A program made the position numbers and the translations under genes. A stretch of 27,514 nt of DNA, taken from positions 1 through 27,514 of the forward strand of contig CAYPQK010000035.1 of the NCBI GenBank assembly GCA_964412895.1, written 5' to 3'. Shown in pieces: positions 8,447 to 14,970 of this stretch. The notes beneath the pieces are model-generated. The model saw nothing but the letters and a program-made list of their open reading frames with translations, had not been told where the DNA came from and did no database searches. This DNA comes from CALMRE01 sp964412895. GTDB lineage: Bacteria; UBP6; UBA1177; JAKLFG01. Position 1 is the first letter of the stretch; each line of letters opens with the position of its first letter.

Positions 8447-11400
8447 TCAGTCTGGCATATCGTCATTATCGATAATTTCCCCGCCGTCAAGGGATCGGCG
8501 GTATTCCGAGGGTGTTTTGCCGGTGCATTTCTTGAAAATAGTGTTGAATGTGGTCTTCGATCGAAAGCCCGCATCATAGGCGATCGCCAGTAATTTATCG
8601 CGGTTGGCGGGGTTTTCGAGCATCGCTTTGACCTCGTCGACGCGATAGGAATTGATGAAGTTGTTGAAATTCTTATTTAAACGGTCATTGAGAAGCTGGG
8701 AGAGGAGGTGGGGGGTCAGGTCCATTTTGTCGGCGAGTCCGGCAAGGGTGACATCGGGATCCTTGTAGGGTTTTTTATCATCGACATATTTCAGTATGGT
8801 CGCGATGATGACGCGGGCGGTATCGTCGTCGAGACGGCTTTTTTCGTAGCGTGGCCGCTGTCCATCGATGGGGTCAGGCAATTTGTGCGCCTGATCGCTC
8901 GGTTCGGGGTTAGGCAACTTGTGCGCTTGATCGCTCGTGGTGGGCGGCGCGTCGGGAATGAGTTCGAGCGATCGCGGGGCGGAGCGGCCTGTTCTGCGGG
9001 AGCGGAGAAATGCAAAGATGCCGGCGGCAAGTATCAGCAGGCCCGACAGGGTACAGAAAAGGAGGAAAGGCCAGCGTTCGGCGGAGACATGAATATCGAG
9101 CCGCGCGGCGGTCCCCTGCGTTCCGTCGGCGGTGCGGGCGGTCACCAGCAGGGCATAGTCGCCAGCCGGCAGGGCGGGATAATCGGCCGTGCCGTCGGTG
9201 CTTTCTTGCCAGTCGGGATCGACGCCTTCCAGTTTATAATGGAAGGTGTACGGTTGTTTGCGCTGGATCGCTACCGTCCCGAACTCAAAGGAAAGCGCGC
9301 TCTTTTCGGGTTGCACAGAGAGTGTTGCGCCGGGTATCATCCGCGTGTCGCTGACGGTGAGAGCGGCGATATAGGTGTTCGGTATCTCCACCGGTGAGGG
9401 AACCGTGCGCGGGTCGATGGCGACCAAGCCTTTGATGGTGGGGAAATAGAGAACGCCGTTTTTTGACTTGACCGCCGCCGGCTGGACACCGCCGGTGCAT
9501 TCGAGTGTCCGCATACCGTCGGCAAGGCCGATGGTCCCTATCTTCGGGGCGGGAGCGGAGCCGTCGAGGTAGGCGATCAATTCTTTTCGCGGCGCGTAGA
9601 AAATGCCGTTGTCGGTCGAAAGCCAGAGGCGGTCGGCGTCGTCGATGAGTATCGCGTAGACATCTTCGGCGGGGAGGCCGTTACGGGAGGAGAGGGCGGT
9701 GAAGCGGCCTTCGCGATGGAGATTCAGGCCGCCGCGGTGGGTGCCTATCCACAGGTTCATGTCGTCGTCTTCCTGCAGGGCGATGACGGCGGAACTGGAA
9801 AGGCCATCCTTGGCGGTGTAGGTCCTTATGAAGCCGTTGTTGAACAGCGACAGTCCATACTGAGCGGCGACCCAGAGGCGACCCGAACGGTCTTCGAATA
9901 TCTGCGTCACTATCGTGGCCGTTGGGAGGCGTTGCGCGGGGAAGACGCGGAACGGTCTGTTGGGTTGGAACAGATTAATGTCGCCGGTGAGGGTGCCTAT
10001 CCAGAGACGGCGGTCGCGGTCGCGCAGAAGGGCGCCGGTGATGTTGTTCGAAAGTCCGTTCTTCGCGGTGTAGGTGGTCATCGCGCCGTTGCGCAGTGAG
10101 GTGACGCCGCCGGTCGATCCGATCCAGAGCGTGCCGTCGTCGTCAAGCGCGAGTCCGCCGATGAGGTCGCTCGGCAGGCCGTTCTTCGTGGTGATGGCGG
10201 TGAATTTCCCGTTCGCGTAACGGTTGAGTCCGCCGCCGCGGGTGCCGATCCAAAGAGCGCCGGAGCCGTCTTCGACCAGCGCGTAAACGAGGTTGCTTGA
10301 CAGGCCGTCGCGGGTGGTCAGGGTCGTCGCCGCGCCGTCGCTGAACAGGGCCAGCCCCTCTTCGGTGCCTACCCAGAGGTTGCCGGAGCCGTCGCGGTGA
10401 AGCGCGCGGATGAGGGTCCCGCGCAGACCGTCGGGTTCGCCGAACTGTTCGACGGCGCCGCCCGCCGTGAGACGGAGAAGTCCTTTTCCCTGAGTGCCTG
10501 CCCAGATGACGGGGCCATCGGAGGCGAAGGCGGTCACCGGTATGCCGTCGGCGGGACGAAGCAGTTTGCCGGTGGTGTCGGCGAGTCCATTCAGCCGGAG
10601 TATCTCGCCGGAAGCGGTGCCGATATAGAGCGCCCCCTGCGCGTCGAAAATGAGGGCCGACGGGCTTTTGCCGGTGAGCTGTGAAAAGGTGAGGTTCTCT
10701 TTCTTGACGGTGTCAAGGGGCGTTATCTGCGTTCCCGACAGCGCGATGACGCGGCCGGTGGGGTCGGTCGCCAGTAGCGGCGCGGCGTTCGCGTCATGGT
10801 TCCCGGTGACGGTGTCGCCGGTGATACGCAGCGTCTGTTCGCCGACAACGGCATAGACGCCGCCCGCGGCGGCCGTGAGCGAGCGGACCGGCGCGTCGGG
10901 CAGTCCATGGGAACGGCCGAACAGGGTGAAGTTGCCTTTTTCGTAACGGACGATCTGGCCGTTGTCGGTTCCGGCCCAGAGCGCACTGGTCGCATCGAGC
11001 GCCAGAGCGGTGAAGCGGGAACCGGCCAACCCGGCTATCTGTTCAGTGCCATAGCGGGAGAACCGGGCGCCGTCGAACCGGACGAGCCCTTCGGAAGTCG
11101 CCAGCCAGACAAAGCCGTCGGGAGATCGCACGATGGCCTGTATCGAGGTGCCGGGAAGGCCCTCTTTGACGCTCCAGTGTTGGGCGACGAAGTGATGCAG
11201 TTTCTTTTCGGGCGGCAGGGCCCACGCGGTGGTCGAGAAAAACACCATAGCGCCCGCGATGATCGTCAGACCGGTCGGACCTGTCAGACCCGTCCGACCG
11301 CGGGCGCGCCACCGGATGATCCCCAGCACTGCCAGTATCGCCAGCGACATCCACTGGCCGGTCGAAAAGATGAGGAATCCGCCGCGGATGTCGGCACGCA

Positions 11401-12133
11401 GAAATTCTATCAGGAATCGGGCGATAGCATAGAGGAACAGGGCGCGTGTCATGAAATAACCGGCCGTAGCGGCTGCCGGTCTTTTAAGGATCGAGAGTAG
11501 ATAAAGGAAAATGGCAAGCGTCGCAACCGATTCGATGAGTTGAGTAGGTATGAGCGGTGGCGTTGCCTCAAGGTAGGAATCGATCAGCCCCCGCGAGGAG
11601 AGCTCGCCGGCCGCTATCGAAAAGGGGGGGAACGATACGCCGAAGGCGCGCGAGGGAAGCCCGTAACAGCACCCGGCCAGAAAGCAGCCGATGCGTGACA
11701 GAAAAAGGCCGAAAATGAAGGGGAAAGCCGTGATGTCGTAATAGCGGAGAACCGACTCTTTCCATAGAAACCGTGCCAATAGCCATGCCGTGAGATACCC
11801 GGCGGCAAGGCCGCCGTAAAAGACATGGCCACCTTTGAAAGGATCGAATCCTGCCGCGAGAAAAGCCCAGAGTCCTTGCTCCCGCAGGATACCGAGATAG
11901 TGGTCGAGTCGTTCGTCGAACAGGACATGGAACAGTTTCGATCCGAATAGTCCGGCGATGATCATAGCCGCCGATAGCATAAGCGCCCGCTTGCGTTTGA
12001 GTGACAAATATGGCGCAAGAAAAGCCACGATCGGGAAGGTGAAAAGGAAGGAAGTCAGTAAAAGTGTCATGTAGGGTCCCGGATAGGGGATACCCGCAAA
12101 CTCGAATATCGGCTTGAAGATATTGATATTCAT
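8447..12133 (-). CDS. Fusion: Lgt-like membrane domain + Reg_prop beta-propeller + Y_Y_Y + TM + AraC-type HTH
   Basis: This single frame encodes 1228 residues. Residues 1-275 resemble prolipoprotein diacylglyceryl transferase (Lgt): seven hydrophobic segments, GGHVFYGGLAAG (102-113), SRIGCFLAGCCYG (146-158), IPTQLIES (195-202) and IEFLRADIRGG (242-252). Compared with classical Lgt, the HGG histidine is Tyr and the Asn of the RxGNF motif is Cys, so it belongs to a divergent Lgt-like group. A hydrophobic stretch (about 288-305) ending TTAWALPPEK looks like a signal peptide with an AWA cleavage site. From 318 to about 940 come repeated units such as GNLWVGTEEGLALF, GALWIGTRGGGLNRY and TLWIGSTGGV, typical of Reg_prop blades. 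A Y_Y_Y-type domain (about 950-1016, YTFHYKLEGVDPDWQ), a transmembrane helix (1021-1043) and a C-terminal AraC HTH (about 1125-1215, LAIAYDAGFRSKTTFNTIFK) follow. No kinase or receiver domain is present. This suggests a one-component transmembrane sensor-regulator fused to a membrane enzyme. Target genes and ligand are unknown. Confidence 0.85.
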   Translation of the reverse strand: MNINIFKPIFEFAGIPYPGPYMTLLLTSFLFTFPIVAFLAPYLSLKRKRALMLSAAMIIAGLFGSKLFHVLFDERLDHYLGILREQGLWAFLAAGFDPFKGGHVFYGGLAAGYLTAWLLARFLWKESVLRYYDITAFPFIFGLFLSRIGCFLAGCCYGLPSRAFGVSFPPFSIAAGELSSRGLIDSYLEATPPLIPTQLIESVATLAIFLYLLSILKRPAAATAGYFMTRALFLYAIARFLIEFLRADIRGGFLIFSTGQWMSLAILAVLGIIRWRARGRTGLTGPTGLTIIAGAMVFFSTTAWALPPEKKLHHFVAQHWSVKEGLPGTSIQAIVRSPDGFVWLATSEGLVRFDGARFSRYGTEQIAGLAGSRFTALALDATSALWAGTDNGQIVRYEKGNFTLFGRSHGLPDAPVRSLTAAAGGVYAVVGEQTLRITGDTVTGNHDANAAPLLATDPTGRVIALSGTQITPLDTVKKENLTFSQLTGKSPSALIFDAQGALYIGTASGEILRLNGLADTTGKLLRPADGIPVTAFASDGPVIWAGTQGKGLLRLTAGGAVEQFGEPDGLRGTLIRALHRDGSGNLWVGTEEGLALFSDGAATTLTTRDGLSSNLVYALVEDGSGALWIGTRGGGLNRYANGKFTAITTKNGLPSDLIGGLALDDDGTLWIGSTGGVTSLRNGAMTTYTAKNGLSNNITGALLRDRDRRLWIGTLTGDINLFQPNRPFRVFPAQRLPTATIVTQIFEDRSGRLWVAAQYGLSLFNNGFIRTYTAKDGLSSSAVIALQEDDDMNLWIGTHRGGLNLHREGRFTALSSRNGLPAEDVYAILIDDADRLWLSTDNGIFYAPRKELIAYLDGSAPAPKIGTIGLADGMRTLECTGGVQPAAVKSKNGVLYFPTIKGLVAIDPRTVPSPVEIPNTYIAALTVSDTRMIPGATLSVQPEKSALSFEFGTVAIQRKQPYTFHYKLEGVDPDWQESTDGTADYPALPAGDYALLVTARTADGTQGTAARLDIHVSAERWPFLLFCTLSGLLILAAGIFAFLRSRRTGRSAPRSLELIPDAPPTTSDQAHKLPNPEPSDQAHKLPDPIDGQRPRYEKSRLDDDTARVIIATILKYVDDKKPYKDPDVTLAGLADKMDLTPHLLSQLLNDRLNKNFNNFINSYRVDEVKAMLENPANRDKLLAIAYDAGFRSKTTFNTIFKKCTGKTPSEYRRSLDGGEIIDNDDMPD
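8860..8945 (-). repeat. Tandem duplication in the juxtamembrane linker of the fusion protein
   Basis: Two near-identical copies of a short segment encode SDQAHKLPNPEP and SDQAHKLPDPI, back to back, between the last transmembrane helix and the AraC domain. At the DNA level both copies carry a shared core (TTGTGCGC, C or T, TGATCGCTCG on the plus strand). It looks like a recent in-frame duplication lengthening a flexible linker. Confidence 0.7.
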
Positions 12134-12174
12134 CGGGAAATCACTCTTTTCCGCTCCTCTTCAACAAACGCGGT

Positions 12175-12203
12175 ATCTTACTGTATCGCGCGGGTCAAGT
12201 CAA
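12175..12203 (-). promoter_or_regulatory. Sigma-70-like promoter of the Lgt-fusion gene
   Basis: On the minus strand TTGACT (12198-12203) and TAAGAT (12175-12180) are separated by exactly 17 bases. Transcription would start near 12168 and leave a leader of about 35 bases before the ATG at 12133. The same TTGACT with a 17-base spacer occurs before prkA and before the lipoprotein gene. Confidence 0.6.
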
Positions 12204-12224
12204 TTTATTGTAGGAAGGAAAATC

Positions 12225-12252
12225 TTGCTTTTGAGCCGTTTCATGGTATGTA
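12225..12252 (+). promoter_or_regulatory. Possible promoter of the rimP-nusA-infB operon
   Basis: TTGCTT (12225-12230) and TATGTA (12247-12252) are 16 bases apart, and a TGG directly before the second box gives an extended -10. The match is only moderate. It is offered because a promoter must lie in this short divergent region, upstream of the leader hairpin. Confidence 0.35.
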
Positions 12253-12298
12253 GTGACACGGAAAATGGTTCTTTGCGCCTGATTCTCATAAGTGGAGA

Positions 12299-12326
12299 GC
12301 GGGATGTGAGTCCCGCCATTTTTTTT
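12299..12326 (+). terminator. Terminator-like hairpin in the rimP leader (possible attenuator)
   Basis: A perfect six-base-pair stem, GCGGGA (12299-12304) and TCCCGC (12311-12316), with a six-base loop is followed after two bases by eight T residues (12319-12326). This is a classic intrinsic terminator, yet it lies only four bases before the GGAGG of rimP and inside the operon leader. Rfam describes a rimP-leader RNA with such a hairpin in Proteobacteria. A role in feedback control of the nusA operon is inferred. Confidence 0.7.
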
Positions 12327-12342
12327 ATGTGGAGGTTCGGTC

Positions 12343-12816
12343 GTGTGGGGCGTACGCGAAAAAGCACTGGTAGAGAAACTTGAACCGGTGGCACGGTCTA
12401 TGGGCCTGACCATCGTCGAGCTGGAACTGCCGCACAATACCGGCGGTTTCCTGCGGGTCTATGTCGACTCGCTGACCGAGGGGAAGAAGATCATGGTCGA
12501 GGACTGTGCCCTCTTCTCGCCGGTGGTGTCGAGTTTCCTCGATACGCAGGAGGGATTCGATTTCCGCTATCATCTCGAGGTGAGTTCTCCGGGGCTCGAC
12601 CGGCCGGTACGGCGCTGGGAAGAGTTGCCGAAGTTCGCCGGAGTGCGGATGACGGTGGTATTCACCGAAAAGGTGGAGGGGCGAAAGAAAGTGATCGGTA
12701 CGCTACAGGCGGTGGCGGCCGATTCGTTCACGATAACGGCCGACGACGGCGCGACGGTGACCGTGCCGCGCGACCGGGTAAAACGGATCAATTTGATTTG
12801 GGAAGGAGATAAGTGA
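12343..12816 (+). CDS. rimP: Ribosome maturation factor RimP
   Basis: The 157-residue product has the length and layout of RimP. The N-terminal domain includes LEPVARSMGLTIVELEL and LRVYVDSL near residues 13-45. The signature LEVSSPGLDRPVRRWEELPKFAG follows at about 83-105, and the C-terminal SH3-like domain ends DRVKRINLIWE. RimP binds the free 30S subunit and helps its late maturation. The start is a GTG seven bases after GGAGG (12331-12335). No in-frame ATG fits. It is the first gene of the operon, directly behind a terminator-like leader hairpin, and its TGA overlaps the nusA ATG by one base, so the two are translationally coupled as in most bacteria. Confidence 0.93.
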   Translation: MWGVREKALVEKLEPVARSMGLTIVELELPHNTGGFLRVYVDSLTEGKKIMVEDCALFSPVVSSFLDTQEGFDFRYHLEVSSPGLDRPVRRWEELPKFAGVRMTVVFTEKVEGRKKVIGTLQAVAADSFTITADDGATVTVPRDRVKRINLIWEGDK

Positions 12817-14393
12817 TGGATTTCAATCTCAAGGAGCTTATCGACCAGTTGGTCAAGATGAAGGGCATCGAACGGGCGGTGGTCATCGACATCCTCAAGG
12901 ACGCCCTCTACAAGGCGATGCAGAAGAAACTCGGCGCCGAGGCCGACATCGACATCATCTATGACGATGCTTCGGGCGAGTTGCAGGCGTTCTATTTCCG
13001 CGAAGTGGTCGAAACGGTGCGCGACGAGGATTTCGAGATAACGCTCGACGCGGCGCACGAACTGAACCCCGACGCGGTGGTCGGCGACACGCTCGGCATC
13101 AAGATGGAGGCGACCGAACTGGGCCGCATCGCGGCGCAGGTGGCCAAGCAGATCATCGTTCAGAAGATCAAGACCATCGAAGGCGACAATGTCTTCAACG
13201 AATTCAAGGACCGGAAGAGCGAGATCGTCACCGGCACGGTGCGGCGCTACGAACGCGGCGGTCTGGTGGTCGACATCGGCAAGGCCGAAGCATTCCTGCC
13301 GTTCAACCAGCAGATACCGTCCGATAAATTCAAGGTCAACGAACGGATAAAGGCGCTCATTTACGATGTGGTGAAGACCACGCAGGGCTGCAACATCATC
13401 CTTTCGCGCGTCAACACGCTGTTCCTCGTCAAGCTGTTCGAGCTCGAGGTTCCCGAGATCGCCGAAGCGATCGTCAAGATAGAGGGCGTCGCGCGTGATC
13501 CGGGCCACCGCTCGAAGATCGCGGTCCGCTCGATAGACCGCGATGTCGATCCGGTCGGCGCGTGCGTCGGGATGAAGGGATCGCGCATACAGACCATCGT
13601 CCATGAGCTGTCGGGCGAGAAGATAGACATCGTGCCGTGGGACGACGATCCGGTGCGCTACATCTGCAACACCCTCTCGCCGGTCGAGGTGAGTCAGATC
13701 ATCATCGACGAGGACGAGCATTCGATGGATGTCATCGTGTCGGACGATCAGTTGTCGGTGGCCATCGGCCGCGGCGGCGAGAATGTCCGCCTCGCCAGCC
13801 AGCTCACTGGCTGGAACATCGATATCCAGAGCGAGTCGCAGATGCAGATGATGCTCGAAGAGGCCAAACGCCGCCTGCTGTTCATCGAGGGGATCGACGA
13901 GTCGATGGCCGATTCGTTCATCAAGCTCGGCTACACGACGCTCGAGGACATCACCACCGCCGAACCGACGACCCTTTCCGAAATACCCAATGTCACCACC
14001 GAGCGGGCCGTCTCGATCATCGCGCAGGCGAAGGATATGATGGAAAAGGGTATGGGCAATATCGAGATAGACAAGGAACTCGAGGAGAAGCTCAATATCC
14101 CGGTGACGACCCTCAAGGGGGTCAACGAGGAACTCGCGGGTTATCTTTCCGAGCGCGGCTACCATACGCTGGCCGACATCCAGAGCGAGGCGGACACCGA
14201 GTCGTTCGCGAAGAACGCCGAACTCTCCCTGCGCCGCGCGCGCCAGCTCCGCTATAGTCTGCAGATGCACATAGACGAACTGAACGGCAAGACGGTCCAG
14301 CGCCGCACCGGCGTGGTGGATGCCGACAGTTTCTTTGACTTCAGCAAGGTAGAAAAGGTCGATGGGAATGAAGGCGGCACCGAAGGAAAATAG
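12816..14393 (+). CDS. nusA: Transcription termination/antitermination protein NusA
   Basis: This 525-residue protein has all NusA domains: the N-terminal RNA-polymerase-binding domain (1-125, KGIERAVVIDILKDALYKA), an S1 domain (about 135-200, GTVRRYERGGLVVDIGKAEAFLP), KH1 (about 230-285, VDPVGACVGMKGSRIQTIV) and KH2 (about 300-350, LSVAIGRGGENVRLASQL). Two C-terminal helix-hairpin-helix-like acidic repeats follow from about 350, as in E. coli NusA (IEGIDESMADSFIKLGY and LKGVNEELAGYLSERGY). NusA modulates pausing, termination and rRNA antitermination. The ATG at 12816 is seven bases after AAGGAG. A GTG one codon earlier is less likely. Its last 32 bases overlap the next gene. The acidic tail (VDGNEGGTEGK) is variable in the family. 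Confidence 0.96.
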   Translation: MDFNLKELIDQLVKMKGIERAVVIDILKDALYKAMQKKLGAEADIDIIYDDASGELQAFYFREVVETVRDEDFEITLDAAHELNPDAVVGDTLGIKMEATELGRIAAQVAKQIIVQKIKTIEGDNVFNEFKDRKSEIVTGTVRRYERGGLVVDIGKAEAFLPFNQQIPSDKFKVNERIKALIYDVVKTTQGCNIILSRVNTLFLVKLFELEVPEIAEAIVKIEGVARDPGHRSKIAVRSIDRDVDPVGACVGMKGSRIQTIVHELSGEKIDIVPWDDDPVRYICNTLSPVEVSQIIIDEDEHSMDVIVSDDQLSVAIGRGGENVRLASQLTGWNIDIQSESQMQMMLEEAKRRLLFIEGIDESMADSFIKLGYTTLEDITTAEPTTLSEIPNVTTERAVSIIAQAKDMMEKGMGNIEIDKELEEKLNIPVTTLKGVNEELAGYLSERGYHTLADIQSEADTESFAKNAELSLRRARQLRYSLQMHIDELNGKTVQRRTGVVDADSFFDFSKVEKVDGNEGGTEGK

Positions 14394-14970
14394 CGTCCGA
14401 ACCTGCATCGCATGCGGGGAAAAGGGCGATAAGGGGACGCTGCTGCGGTTCGCCGCGGCGGGTACGATGATTATCCCCGACTGGCGCGGGACGCTCGGCG
14501 GCCGCGCCGTCTACTCCTGCCCGACGCCCGCCTGCGTGACCCGTTTCTATACGCTCAAACGCTTCCCGGAGAAATTCTTCAAGGGGACGCCCGCCTTCGC
14601 CGTGCCGCAGGGCGAGATACACGGCTGGATAAAGGTTCAGGCCGAGGCGTCGCTCATCCATTTTCTCGGACTTGCCCGCAAGAGCGGTATCATGACGCCG
14701 GGGCAGAACACCCTTGCCGAAGCGCTGGAACGGGGCGATGCGGCTCCCGCCGCCGTACTGCTCGCCGCCGATCTGGCGGAGCGGACGATGCGTGAGATGA
14801 CCGGCATCATTCCCCAGACCGTGCCGCTGCTGCGCTGGGGCACCAAAGAATCGATAGGAGCGGCCACCGGCATGCGTCCGGTCGGCGTGGTCGCGCTCGC
14901 GGCATCGCCCATCACCGACCGCATCCTGCAGTATTGTGCTGTCATTAACCATTTTTGTCAGGAGCACTGA
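14362..14970 (+). CDS. YlxR (DUF448) RNA-binding domain fused to an L7Ae-like domain
   Basis: The first about 85 of 202 residues are a YlxR/DUF448 domain: RTCIACGEKGDKGTLLRF with its CxxC, then GRAVYSCPTPACV. The C-terminal part (about 100-190) resembles the L7Ae/YlxQ fold: IHFLGLARKSGIMTPGQNTLAEAL and a following AAPAAVLLAADLA. In Gram-positive bacteria YlxR and YlxQ are separate genes between nusA and infB. Here they form one protein, as also found in some Proteobacteria. Both are small RNA-binding proteins linked to translation or RNA processing, with roles still poorly defined. Two ATGs (14362 and 14368) could serve as the start, and the AAGG nearby does not decide between them. The gene overlaps nusA and its TGA directly abuts the infB ATG. 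Confidence 0.88.
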   Translation: MGMKAAPKENSVRTCIACGEKGDKGTLLRFAAAGTMIIPDWRGTLGGRAVYSCPTPACVTRFYTLKRFPEKFFKGTPAFAVPQGEIHGWIKVQAEASLIHFLGLARKSGIMTPGQNTLAEALERGDAAPAAVLLAADLAERTMREMTGIIPQTVPLLRWGTKESIGAATGMRPVGVVALAASPITDRILQYCAVINHFCQEH

